DNA from: an uncultured Lachnospiraceae bacterium
GTDB lineage: Bacteria; Bacillota; Clostridia; Lachnospirales; Lachnospiraceae
Length of the DNA: 64,000 bases
Direction of reading: 5' to 3'
Assembly (NCBI GenBank): GCA_910578795.1
Contig: CAJTSD010000001.1
Location: forward strand, 105,398-169,397
Shown: positions 33,277-41,970 of the stretch, in pieces
How positions within the stretch are numbered: position 1 is the first letter of the stretch
How the letters are laid out: the number at the start of each line of letters is the position of its first letter
Translations under genes and position numbers: made by a program
Notes under the pieces: generated by a model
Seen by the model: only the letters and a program-made list of their open reading frames with translations
Told to the model about the DNA's origin: nothing
Databases searched by the model: none

Positions 33277-33585
33277 TTACACGTTCGTTCCATATTGTGT
33301 CTGCACGTTCATGCCTGCTTTCAGCGGCGTGATACAGGTCCGCACATTCGGCACGCCGTCAACGACCATTACACAGTCAGTGCACCTGCCAATCGCACAA
33401 AACACGCCGCGCGGCTTGTGCTCCTTTTTCGTGTAGCGGTGAACCATCAGCCCTGCTGCCTTGAGCGCGACGGCAATCGGTTCTCCCTCAAAGCCTTCCA
33501 GTTCCTTCCCGTCAAACGTGAACTTGACAGGCTGTCCTTTCTCTAAAACCCCGAGTATCGGGTGTTCGGCAATTCGCTCTCCCAT
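33277..33585 (-). CDS. [2Fe-2S] gamma subunit of the dehydrogenase (HcnA-like)
   Basis: The 102-residue protein has an [2Fe-2S] ferredoxin fold as in the small subunits of sarcosine oxidase, HcnA and OoxA-type enzymes: EGEPIAVALKAAGL, then FCAIGRCTDCVMVVDGVPNV and RTCITPL with the four cysteines. It starts the dehydrogenase operon, behind a leader with a terminator (33760-33877) and a structured, internally repeated region (33622-33750). Confidence 0.82.
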   Translation of the reverse strand: MGERIAEHPILGVLEKGQPVKFTFDGKELEGFEGEPIAVALKAAGLMVHRYTKKEHKPRGVFCAIGRCTDCVMVVDGVPNVRTCITPLKAGMNVQTQYGTNV

Positions 33586-33621
33586 TGTATATTCTCCCTT
33601 TCCTATCTTAGTCGTGCTCCA

Positions 33622-33750
33622 CGCACCATGCGCGCCTTTGCGGCATTTTTCCTCTGCATGGGGTTGTACAATCGAGTAGGGGAACGACCTTTTCCACTAC
33701 TCGCCGCGCGCACCATGCGCCGCTTTTGCGGCATTTTTCCTCTGCATGGA
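33622..33750 (-). repeat. Two ~41-bp direct repeats around a palindrome
   Basis: CGCACCATGCG...TTTGCGGCATTTTTCC...GCATGG occurs at 33622-33662 and again at 33709-33750. Each copy can fold through CCATGC/GCATGG. Between them CGAGTAG.GGAA pairs with TTCC.CTACTCG (33673-33703). The block lies between the leader terminator and the first gene of the dehydrogenase operon. Confidence 0.6.
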
Positions 33751-33759
33751 GCTGCGCAT

Positions 33760-33877
33760 AAAAAGCGCCCAAACCGACAGTATTTTTTCTGTCAGTTTGG
33801 ACGCCTTTGTCCGTTTCCTGATATAGAGATTGTATGCGTTCTTCGCCCATAAAAATTGTAAAAATCGGAACTACCGT
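33760..33877 (-). promoter_or_regulatory. Leader with terminator upstream of the dehydrogenase operon (shared leader, copy 2)
   Basis: On the minus strand ACGGTAGTTCCGATTT, TACAAT, ATACAAT and GGACAAAGGCGTC lead into a 16-bp terminator stem (GCGTCCAAACTGACAG/CTGTCGGTTTGGGCGC) and TTTTT (33760-33804). The words and their order match the leader at 28453-28555. The terminator also lies 110 bases after the stop of the ATPase pseudogene and could serve that gene. Confidence 0.55.
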
Positions 33878-33913
33878 GCCGACACGTTCCTATCCGGTAC
33901 CATCCACGACGTT

Positions 33914-35254
33914 TTACACAACCGCCTCCACAATGGTTTTATTTCCGATTTTGACCTCATGCACGCCGATTTTCTTATTCTTATTAAAATTAAAGCTGAG
34001 CATATAGCCTTTGTCCTTGTGATAATAGTCCAAATAATCGGTAAGCTGCTCCTCGCCCCGTTCGTTGTACTCCTCGCCGTGCCAGATTTTCAACTCAACA
34101 ATAAACTGCTCGCCGCGATAATCAACGATAACGTCCGTGCGCCTTGCGTCCCTTGTCTGCGCCTCAAGATAGTAGTTTCCTGTGCCGTTGATAATGGGCT
34201 TTAGATAGAGCAGGAAAAATTTCCGTCCGTATTGCTCGACAAATCTGGCATCTTTTTTACTACAGACTTCCGTAAAATAATCAACAAATTTTTTCAGAAC
34301 CAAATCCATGTCAAGCATTTGATTTTTGATAAATCCAATCCGGTCAATCCCGCCCTGCGAATATGCGTCACTCCCTGATTCCTCCGCCATAAACAAATTC
34401 AGCAGGCACATCTCAAACATACGGTTCGCAATTGCCACATGCCCGTTTTCTTTCTTAAGAAACCCGAACATAACGCCCAAGCTGATAGACTTCTGTTCAG
34501 GGCTGTACGTAATCTGCTTGCCGCGGTATATAATGTCCTCTAGCATGGTGCGGAGGTCCTGATATTGGTCTAGCTGTTTGACCATGCTTTCAAAGAGGAG
34601 AGGGCTTTTCTTTAATATACTGTTTACCGCCTTCGCAACGCCTTCCTTCGACCATGCTTCGCCCAAATCACCATATACGCCATCTTCGATAAAGTCCTCG
34701 TCAATACATTTACAGATAAAAGAAACAAGGACAGGATAGCCGCAAGTATACTGATAAATTTCCTCTGCGATTTCCGATATATTCATTCCGGTATGATAGT
34801 CCGCCTCATATTCCTCCAGCATTGTTGCAATTTGGAATGCTGAAAAATTCCTGCATATTCCGCTTAAGCATAGAAACAAATCCTTTAGGCTGTTGTCGCT
34901 TTTTTGGACAAACTCCGTCAGCGGCTGCAATAGCAGTTCCCCGCCGCTCACCTCATCCATTTTCAGCGTATCAATAAGCATTTCCGCAAACGAACATGCA
35001 AAGGTCTGCGAATCGGCAAAATCCTCGGTTCCAATCTGTTGGAAATCCAATGACAGGACAATGTAATCCTCCTTCAGGTATGTTTCCAAAGCACGCAGCG
35101 TCGTTGTCTTTCCGTATTGCCGCCCGCGGTTAATCACAAAATAACTTCCTTAATCGACATAATCTTCCTTAATTTTCTTTAGCCGGTCATCAAGCCTTAC
35201 CATATAATGCCTCTGCGGACTGCATGAGCCTGTTATATTAAATCTGCGTTTCAT
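33914..35254 (-). pseudogene. AAA-ATPase-like gene interrupted by one nonsense codon
   Basis: A good ribosome binding site (GGAGG) precedes ATG 35254, which starts MKRRFNITGSCSPQRHYMV. The frame stays correct through KIKEDYVD, a TAA at codon 35 (35150-35152), and GSYFVINRGRQYGKTTT (Walker A), then continues to 33914. Family members read through here as VDxGxYFxINRxRQYGKTT, so one codon has become a stop. The rest is intact: ATPase domain, helical region and a C-terminal nuclease-like part (RRTDVIVDYRGEQFIVELKIWHG). The gene is probably dead, or the C-terminal 407 residues may still be made from an internal start. Confidence 0.75.
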
Positions 35255-35618
35255 TGCTTATCCTCCAATTATGCTATTACTATGAATTTATTTTACCATT
35301 GTATCAAATATATGTAAACAAAGAACCCTCCCTGTTAATTTTTTCACGTTCACAAATCGTTCATATTTTCTTGAAAAATTATTCAATAAAAAAACATTGT
35401 TTAGACATTTTAATTCATTATACTAACATCATAAGGCGAAACACAAAAGCGCCTGACTGACAAACGATAATAATACTTAATTAATAACTTTTTCATAATA
35501 AATGCCAAGTAGTCAACAGATTACTTGGCATCCTCCCTTTTTGGGACAAAAATTTTCTCCATTCAAACCGCAAGGTTTATGAATTTTTTACAAATTTTTA
35601 AGAAATCCGCATTTTTAC
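35255..35618 (+). other. Gene-free stretch before the symporter promoter
   Basis: AT-rich DNA without a credible gene. It contains one perfect ten-bp hairpin, ATGCCAAGTA/TACTTGGCAT (35502-35531), followed by CCTCCCTTTTT, which may be a weak terminator. A short AGGCG/CGCCT stem lies near 35433-35455. Confidence 0.5.
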
Positions 35619-35647
35619 TTGCATACTTATGAAAAAACATGTATAAA
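35619..35647 (+). promoter_or_regulatory. Promoter of the sodium:alanine symporter gene
   Basis: TTGCAT (35619-35624), 17 bases, TATAAA (35642-35647). A second TATAAT lies at 35648-35653. Transcription would start at about 35654-35660. Confidence 0.55.
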
Positions 35648-35658
35648 TATAATATAAA

Positions 35659-35712
35659 AGAATATTCCACAGAAGACGCAGCGACGCGCCGATTATGGAA
35701 TATTCTTTTTTT
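35659..35712 (+). terminator. Terminator hairpin at the start of the symporter leader
   Basis: AGAATATTCC (35659-35668) pairs perfectly with GGAATATTCT (35697-35706) around a 28-base loop, followed by a run of seven T. It lies right after the predicted transcription start and about 100 bases before the gene, so it may act as an attenuator. Confidence 0.6.
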
Positions 35713-35811
35713 GTGAAACACAGGTTCCAAAACGACAAAAGGAGGAAAATTCCTCTGCTCCTACATAAGCAGTCGCATTTTCCTTCGGAAAACAAGGAGG
35801 AATTTAAATTT

Positions 35812-37365
35812 ATGCTTGATTTAATTGCAAACGTAAACGGCGCCATAAACAACGTGGTGTGGGGCATTCCCATGCTTGTCCTGATTATCGGTACCGGTAT
35901 TTATCTGACGGTGCGCACAAAGTTTTTCCAGCTGACGCGTGCAGGTCATGTCAGTGCAAACACCATTGGCGGCGTGTTCAAAAAAGGGCACAGTGTTAAA
36001 AATTCCAGTGAAAAGGCGTCCATTTCACAGTTTCAGGCGCTCTGTACGGCGCTTGCCGCAACCATTGGCGTCGGCAATATCGCAGGTGTGGCTGCCGCAA
36101 TTGCAGCAGGCGGACCGGGAACAATTTTTTGGATGTGGCTTTCGGCATTCTTTGGAATGATGACAAATTACTCGGAAAATGTGCTTGGTATTTATTATAG
36201 AAGAAAGAACAGTCACGGCGAGTGGTGCGGGGGTGCGATGTATTATCTGCGCGACGGTCTCGGCTCCAAGAACGGCTGCTCGGTGATTGGTAAGGTTCTT
36301 GCCGTTTTGTTCTCGCTGTTTTGCGTGCTCGCGTCGTTCGGTATCGGAAATATGAGTCAGGTCAACACGATTTCGAGCAACATTACGTCCGTATTCAAGA
36401 TTGAGGCGCTCAACCGCACACTGATGTTCGGTTCTACGAAGATTAACCTCTATGCGCTGATTGTCGGCATTGTTCTGATGATACTTGCAGGTCTTGTCGT
36501 GGTTGGCGGTATCAAGCGCATCGCCCAGGTAACGGAAAAGGTTGTTCCATTTATGGCATGTGCATACATTCTTGGTACACTTGTGATTTTCGTTGTCAAT
36601 ATCGGAAAAGTCGGTGAGGTATTTGCGTCCATCTTTTCCTTCGCATTTGGTTTTCGCGCGCTTGGCGGTGCGGCAATTGGTCTTGCAGTGAAAAACGCGG
36701 TGACCTGGGGCTTTAAGCGCGGCGTGTTCTCAAACGAAGCGGGACTTGGTTCCTCCGTAATGGTACACTCTGCGTCCAACGTCGTGGAGCCCGTAAAACA
36801 GGGAATGTGGGGAATTTTTGAGGTTTTCGCGGACACGATTGTTGTTTGTACGCTCACGGCATTCTCAATTCTCTCAACGGGATTAATCGACTTACATACA
36901 GGGGAAATGCTTTCCGCAAACGAGCAGACTGCACTTGTGAGCGAGGCGTTTGGAACCGTATTTAACTTTGGCAATATCAATGTGGGCGGTATTTTTATTG
37001 CCATCGCCGTGCTGCTTTTTGCATTTTCGACGGTGCTTGGCTGGAGCTACTATGGCACCAAAGCGTGGGAATTTTTATTCGGCACCAAAGCGACAATTAT
37101 CTATAAGGTTGTTTTCGTGGTATTTATCGTGTTTGGCGCAACGATGAACCTTGACCTCGCATGGGATATTTCGGATACGTTCAACGGTCTGATGGCGCTG
37201 CCCAACCTGATTGGCGTGCTGGTGCTTTCGGGAACGGTAATCAAGATTACGAACAACTACGTGGCGCGTATTTTTAAGGGTTCAAAGGAAAAACCGATGA
37301 TTTCCGCATTTGAGGATATTCAGAAAGAACAGGAAATCAAGCTTGCACAGGAACAGGATTCATAA
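35812..37365 (+). CDS. Sodium:alanine/glycine symporter (AGCS family)
   Basis: This ~517-residue membrane protein has about 11 helices and clear AGCS motifs: GAINNVVWGIPMLVLIIGTG at the start, AALAATIGVGNIAGVAAAI, GGPGTIFWMWLSAFFGM, and GVFSNEAGLGSSVMVHSA. It imports alanine or glycine with sodium. ATG 35812 is used because AAGGAGG lies about 11 bases upstream and the family starts here; the longer reading runs through the leader hairpin. It is a single gene with a leader terminator and a strong terminator behind it. Amino acid supply may relate it to the nearby nitrogen cluster. Confidence 0.9.
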   Translation: MLDLIANVNGAINNVVWGIPMLVLIIGTGIYLTVRTKFFQLTRAGHVSANTIGGVFKKGHSVKNSSEKASISQFQALCTALAATIGVGNIAGVAAAIAAGGPGTIFWMWLSAFFGMMTNYSENVLGIYYRRKNSHGEWCGGAMYYLRDGLGSKNGCSVIGKVLAVLFSLFCVLASFGIGNMSQVNTISSNITSVFKIEALNRTLMFGSTKINLYALIVGIVLMILAGLVVVGGIKRIAQVTEKVVPFMACAYILGTLVIFVVNIGKVGEVFASIFSFAFGFRALGGAAIGLAVKNAVTWGFKRGVFSNEAGLGSSVMVHSASNVVEPVKQGMWGIFEVFADTIVVCTLTAFSILSTGLIDLHTGEMLSANEQTALVSEAFGTVFNFGNINVGGIFIAIAVLLFAFSTVLGWSYYGTKAWEFLFGTKATIIYKVVFVVFIVFGATMNLDLAWDISDTFNGLMALPNLIGVLVLSGTVIKITNNYVARIFKGSKEKPMISAFEDIQKEQEIKLAQEQDS

Positions 37366-37381
37366 AAAATTCATAAAATTG

Positions 37382-37420
37382 AAAAATGCGCAGCGTGTCT
37401 GAACCGCTGCGCAATTATTT
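37382..37420. terminator. Bidirectional terminator between symporter and vsr
   Basis: TGCGCAGCG pairs with CGCTGCGCA (nine base pairs), with AAAAA before and ATTATTTATT after, serving two convergent genes. Confidence 0.85.
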
Positions 37421-37446
37421 ATTGTCATTCTTAAACATATGTTTGA

Positions 37447-37890
37447 TTATTCAATTTCTTCCGTATTCACCATCATGTCAAATATCGTTTCTTCCACAAC
37501 CTTAACACACAGCTCCACATCTTTGTTAATTTCCATTCCCCAAAAGCGAATGACCGTCCACCCCATAAACAGCAGCCGTTTATTCACTTCCTCGTCGCGC
37601 TCGCGGTTTCTCGAAATTTTATTCACCCAAAACGCGGCATTACTTCCGCGCTCCAATCGGGGTTTGAGTACCTCCCAGTCTTTTCCGTGAAAAAATTCAC
37701 TGTCACAAAAAATTGCCAGTTTATATTTTGTCAGGGCAATGTCCGGTTTGCCTGGAAGTGTGGAAACATTTTTCCGATAGCGGTACCCTTTATGCCACAA
37801 TGCCTTGCGCAGTTTTATTTCAATACTAGTATCTTTGCCTTTGATATTCTGCATGTTTTTGCGGCGCTGTTCTTTTGTCAGTCTGTCCAT
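37447..37890 (-). CDS. vsr: Very short patch repair endonuclease (Vsr family)
   Basis: The 147-residue protein matches Vsr T:G mismatch endonucleases: RRKNMQNIKGKDTSIE at the N-terminus, GKPDIALTKYKLAIF with the catalytic Asp, and EFFHGKDWEVLKPRLE. Vsr nicks next to T:G mismatches made by deamination of 5-methylcytosine. A cytosine methyltransferase is the normal neighbour but none lies in this window; here vsr follows fbp by 40 bases. The partner may be elsewhere in the genome or lost. Confidence 0.88.
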   Translation of the reverse strand: MDRLTKEQRRKNMQNIKGKDTSIEIKLRKALWHKGYRYRKNVSTLPGKPDIALTKYKLAIFCDSEFFHGKDWEVLKPRLERGSNAAFWVNKISRNRERDEEVNKRLLFMGWTVIRFWGMEINKDVELCVKVVEETIFDMMVNTEEIE

Positions 37891-37930
37891 ATCAAACCCT
37901 CAATTCCTGTCAAAGCCTGAAAATTTCATT

Positions 37931-39853
37931 TCACAGTTCTTTCCCAACGCTAATCAGCCCCCTCCGGTACGCCAAAAGCAGCAGCTCCAAATCATTGATG
38001 GTGTCAAGGATTACCTTGCCGTTGTCCGTATCCTTCACCATGACGCGGTCGCTCTCCGTTTCAAAGAAGTTCGAGGTTGACTCAATGTCCTTGTTCTCCG
38101 CAAGCACCTTTGCAACGCTCTCAAAGGGCTGGTGCGCTTTCAGCCGCATTCCATGTGAGTTGTATATCAGCGTATAGCCCGCGATACCCGTCGTTTTCTG
38201 GTACGCGCGGCAGAACCCGCCGTCAATCACGATTAAACGGTTATTTGCCTTAAGCGGCGACTCGCCTTTTGCCACCTTAATCGGCGTGTGTCCGTTGATA
38301 ATGTGGGAAATCGAGCTGTCCAAGCCGAACTCGTGCAGGATTTTGCGGCAGTATTTTTCCTGCTGATAAAAGCTGTAATACGGATTTTTCGGCTCGTCGT
38401 AGGTCGATTTGTCAACCACAAACGTCCGCTCAAAGGTCTTCATATTTCTTCCGGAAAGCGGCGATTTCTTACCGCACCACAAATACCACATAAAGTCATT
38501 GTTTGACTGGTCGTAGGTGTCGAAAAATGCGCGCCTTGCGATTTTACAGGCATAATCCATGTACTCCTTGCCGCGGTACATCGTGTCTCCAATGCGCATT
38601 CCGTCAAAATCGCCGTTTTCGTCCATCGGAATACAACCGTGAAACAGCAGATTACCGTTATAACACAAATAAATGTTTCCCTTTTCATATAGAAAACGGA
38701 CATGTTTTTTCAGCATATGACTGTTCATAAATGCAGTGCGCAGGTCATCGATTACGTCCTGCTCCTCATTTGTAAGCACGTATGCATTATCCCTGTCAAC
38801 GGTCGGAAAATACGTGTCATTCAACTCATACTCTCTGTCGCCGATTTTCACCACGCCGCGCTCCAAATCCATTTTATCCAAAAGCAGCCTGTCGTTCATG
38901 TCGTACTCGGGGTGGCGCATGATAATCTGCCCCTCAAGCTTGAACAAAATCACGGAAATCGCCTTTGTCGCCGCGTCCATCGGCGCAAGCCCGGGGTAGG
39001 TGTGCTCCGCAAAAAGCGCCAAAACACGCAGGCTGATTGCGTAGGAATTTTCAAGAATTTCGATGCTGTTATAGCGGATATTGTTGCGCAGGATATTGGC
39101 AATACACGCCTCGTTTCCGCACGCTGCGCCCATCCACAAAATATCATGGTTACCCCATTCAATGTCAACAGAATGGTGCCGAATCAGCAAATCCATAATC
39201 TTATCCGCCTTCGGTCCTCTGTCGTAAATATCGCCGACAATGTGCAGCCTGTCAACCGCAAGCCGCTTAATCAGACGACACAGCGCCCCGATAAACGCGT
39301 CGGCGCTGTCGATATCAATAATGGTTTCGATGATCTTCTCATGATAAACAAGCTGATTGTTGTCCTCGTCAGGCTGCGCGTGCAGCAGCTCATCAATAAT
39401 AAAGCTGAACTCTGCGGGGATTGCCTTGCGCACTTTCGAACGTGTGTACTTTGACGAAAGAAGCTTTGCAAGCTCCGTGAGATTCTTGAGGTTTGTCTTG
39501 TACCAATAAGGCGTCATGATATTCTGCCGCTTTAAAAGCTTGATTTTTTCCTCCGGATAATATACCAAGGTGCATATTTCCTGCCTGTCCTGTGCCGAAA
39601 GGCGCTCCGAAAACAGCAGGTCCACTTTCTCCTTAATAACACCTGCCGCATTGTTTAAAATATGATAAAATGCCTCGTATTCGCCATGAATATCGCTCAT
39701 AAAGTGCTCTGTGCCCTTTGGCAGGTTTAAAATTGCCTTGAGGTTAATGATTTCCCGGCACACTGACGGTATCGAAGGATATTTCTCCGCCAGCAGCCTT
39801 AAATATCTCAGTTTTTCATCCATAAGCTGATTTAACAGTCTGTCCTGCTCCAT
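37931..39853 (-). CDS. fbp: Class III fructose-1,6-bisphosphatase
   Basis: The 640-residue protein is a typical Firmicute class III FBPase. It hydrolyses fructose-1,6-bisphosphate to fructose-6-phosphate for gluconeogenesis in the cytosol. Metal-binding metallophosphatase motifs are visible: MSDIHGEYEAF, HIVGDIYDRGPKADKIMD, and WGNHDILWMGAACG, plus INGHTPIKVAKGESP and IDGGFCRAYQ. GGGAGG precedes the ATG. The downstream vsr gene may share the transcript. Confidence 0.93.
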   Translation of the reverse strand: MEQDRLLNQLMDEKLRYLRLLAEKYPSIPSVCREIINLKAILNLPKGTEHFMSDIHGEYEAFYHILNNAAGVIKEKVDLLFSERLSAQDRQEICTLVYYPEEKIKLLKRQNIMTPYWYKTNLKNLTELAKLLSSKYTRSKVRKAIPAEFSFIIDELLHAQPDEDNNQLVYHEKIIETIIDIDSADAFIGALCRLIKRLAVDRLHIVGDIYDRGPKADKIMDLLIRHHSVDIEWGNHDILWMGAACGNEACIANILRNNIRYNSIEILENSYAISLRVLALFAEHTYPGLAPMDAATKAISVILFKLEGQIIMRHPEYDMNDRLLLDKMDLERGVVKIGDREYELNDTYFPTVDRDNAYVLTNEEQDVIDDLRTAFMNSHMLKKHVRFLYEKGNIYLCYNGNLLFHGCIPMDENGDFDGMRIGDTMYRGKEYMDYACKIARRAFFDTYDQSNNDFMWYLWCGKKSPLSGRNMKTFERTFVVDKSTYDEPKNPYYSFYQQEKYCRKILHEFGLDSSISHIINGHTPIKVAKGESPLKANNRLIVIDGGFCRAYQKTTGIAGYTLIYNSHGMRLKAHQPFESVAKVLAENKDIESTSNFFETESDRVMVKDTDNGKVILDTINDLELLLLAYRRGLISVGKEL

Positions 39854-39941
39854 TGCATGTCCTCCCTTGGAATTTGTAGATTTATTTATAGTGTATCATT
39901 TTCACCGTGTTCAAACAAGAGGGCTGTCAAAAGAGGTACTT

Positions 39942-39980
39942 TAAAAACACGCACCATGCATTTATCTCATACATGGTGCG
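39942..39980 (-). terminator. Intrinsic terminator after oppA
   Basis: CGCACCATG pairs with CATGGTGCG, followed on the minus strand by GTGTTTTTAA. It ends the opp operon 40 bases after the oppA stop. On the plus strand CTTCTTTTAT also follows the stem. Confidence 0.75.
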
Positions 39981-40019
39981 CGCTTCTTTTATAATCGTTT
40001 GCGATAATCCAAACTGAAC

Positions 40020-41834
40020 TTATCTACCAAACTGGCAGTCATTGTTGCCTGACGCTGTTGTCCACATCTCAAGCATGTTAATCGGGTCGTTAAAGTCCGC
40101 AAGCCAGCCATTACGTGCAATGTCATAATTGCCCGCTTTTCTCTCGTTCAAAAATACATTCCAGTCTACCGTCTTGATTGTCATGTTAATTCCGATAAAG
40201 CCGAAATCCTGCTGCAGCGCCTCTGCGATTGCCACGTGTGTTGTGGTATCGTTTGTGAGATACTCAAACGAAATCGGTGTAGAATCAGAAAGTACGCCGT
40301 CGTCTGTAAACTCATAGCCTGCAAACTTTAAGAGCTCGATTGCCTCCTCAACGTTCTCATCAAGCGCCTCAGGATCATAGTAGCCTGCCGTCGCCTCGTT
40401 CGGATACGTATATGCGTCGTCGTTCTCCTTGAAGATACCGCCGTTACCGTCAGCCATTCCTGTCGGAACAAATGTATTTGCCGGCTTCTGTCCTGTCTGT
40501 CCGATATTCTCCGCAATGTAGTCACGGTCAACCAAAAGTGCAAACGCACGTCTCATCGCATTTGCCTGTGCAGGCGTCTTATCTGCAAAGAGGTCGCTCT
40601 TTACGTTAAAGCCTACATAGTATGTTCCGATTTGGTCAATCGTATGGAATTCCGGATTGCCTAAAAGTGTCTGAATTTCGTCTGTCGGAATGGTATCCGC
40701 TACAAAGTCAAGGTCTCCTGCATTGTATGCCGCAAAAACTGCCGTATCGTCTGCGCTCAGCATGAACTGAAGCTTTTCAATCTTCACTTCGTCCGCTCTG
40801 TGATAGTTCGGATTCTTTACATATGTCATAGACTCGTCATGTGTCCAAGATTCCAAAGTATACGCACCGTTTGAAACAAAGCCTGCCTCCTGGCACCATG
40901 CGCCGGGATTTGTCTGCCAATCCGCCGCTGCCTCTACCTCGCTCTGCTTTACGGGATAGTAAGCAGGGAATGCACAAAGGTCAAGGAAGTACGGACAGGG
41001 AGCAACCAGTTCCACCGTGATAGACTGCGCATCTTCGCTTGCCGTTACTGCAAGCGTACCGTCATCGTTGTGCTTGATTGCGTCAAACATGTAGAAATAG
41101 TCTGCTGCTGTTTCCTCTGCAACAACACGGTTCCATGCATAAACAAAATCATTTGCATTTAATTCGGAACCGTCTGACCACTTTAAGTCAGGGAGCAAAT
41201 TAAAGGTATATGTCAAGCCGTCGTCGCTAACCGTATAATCCGCAGCAAGGTCGGGAACAACATTCGCATCCTCATCATAGGTGAAAAGACCTGAAAAGCT
41301 GTTTACCGCAAGACACGCACCGTCAACCGTTGTATTCAGCGCGGGATCAAGCTTATCCGGCTCTGACGCCTGATTTAGCCGAAGCGTATCACCCTCTGTC
41401 TCCGCAAACATCCAATACTTAAATCCGTAAGCATTTGCATACGTTCCTGACACATAAGGTTTCTGTAAATACATTACATTGTAGTAATAAATCGGCAGGA
41501 TTGCGCCTGTCTCCATAATCATATCCTCAGCCTTGTGCATCAGCGCCTCGCGCTCCACAAAGTCTGTCGTTGTTCTGATTTCATTGATTAATTCGTCATA
41601 TTCACCCCAGTTTGCAGGGTCTACTGCGTTCTCTGCGTCTACCGCCGCGTCCGCTGAATCTGCATCTCCCGCCGCATTGTCCGCGCTTGGTTCCGCTCCG
41701 TCCTGTGCCTGCGTTTCTGCCGGCGTATCTACTGCATTGTCAGCCGCAGGCGCATCATTTGAGCCGCATGCTGTCAATGACCCCATTGCCATCGCAAGTG
41801 CAAGGCAAAGAGCCAATACCTGTTTCTTTTTCAT
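40020..41834 (-). CDS. oppA: Oligopeptide-binding lipoprotein OppA with apparent circular permutation
   Basis: The 604-residue lipoprotein (lipobox LTAC, Cys23) has an acidic Ala/Asp-rich linker to about residue 70. Residues 73-144 (NWGEYDELINEIRTTTDF, AEDMIMETGAILPIYYYNVM, ANAYGFKYWMFAE) look like the piece that normally forms the end of an OppA protein. The usual start of the mature fold (LRLNQASEPDKLDPALNTTV) follows at residue 151. The protein then stops at ASGNNDCQFGR, exactly where relatives continue into that segment. It binds peptides outside the cell for OppBCDF. It is the last gene of the operon, as often, and is followed by a terminator. Confidence 0.88.
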   Translation of the reverse strand: MKKKQVLALCLALAMAMGSLTACGSNDAPAADNAVDTPAETQAQDGAEPSADNAAGDADSADAAVDAENAVDPANWGEYDELINEIRTTTDFVEREALMHKAEDMIMETGAILPIYYYNVMYLQKPYVSGTYANAYGFKYWMFAETEGDTLRLNQASEPDKLDPALNTTVDGACLAVNSFSGLFTYDEDANVVPDLAADYTVSDDGLTYTFNLLPDLKWSDGSELNANDFVYAWNRVVAEETAADYFYMFDAIKHNDDGTLAVTASEDAQSITVELVAPCPYFLDLCAFPAYYPVKQSEVEAAADWQTNPGAWCQEAGFVSNGAYTLESWTHDESMTYVKNPNYHRADEVKIEKLQFMLSADDTAVFAAYNAGDLDFVADTIPTDEIQTLLGNPEFHTIDQIGTYYVGFNVKSDLFADKTPAQANAMRRAFALLVDRDYIAENIGQTGQKPANTFVPTGMADGNGGIFKENDDAYTYPNEATAGYYDPEALDENVEEAIELLKFAGYEFTDDGVLSDSTPISFEYLTNDTTTHVAIAEALQQDFGFIGINMTIKTVDWNVFLNERKAGNYDIARNGWLADFNDPINMLEMWTTASGNNDCQFGR

Positions 41835-41970
41835 AATACTGTGTTTCCTCCTTTAAAATTTTTAAACCTAAAAAACAGATTTGATCTATATTCACACTCC
41901 CTGTTCGGCACAAACCGCGAGGAAGATGTCAATATCCTAATTCATAAAAACACGTTACATTGTTAAAATA

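Noticed and set aside
33608..33850. Small open frame of 80 codons over the dehydrogenase leader
   Set aside because: It runs through a terminator and two repeats, has no family resemblance, and the region is better explained as leader RNA.
35255..35812. Glycine riboswitch before the symporter
   Set aside because: The conserved glycine aptamer core could not be found; only a terminator hairpin is supported.
40020..41834. OppA as a simple C-terminal truncation or frameshift
   Set aside because: The missing C-terminal segment is found intact near the N-terminus and no coding remnant follows the stop.
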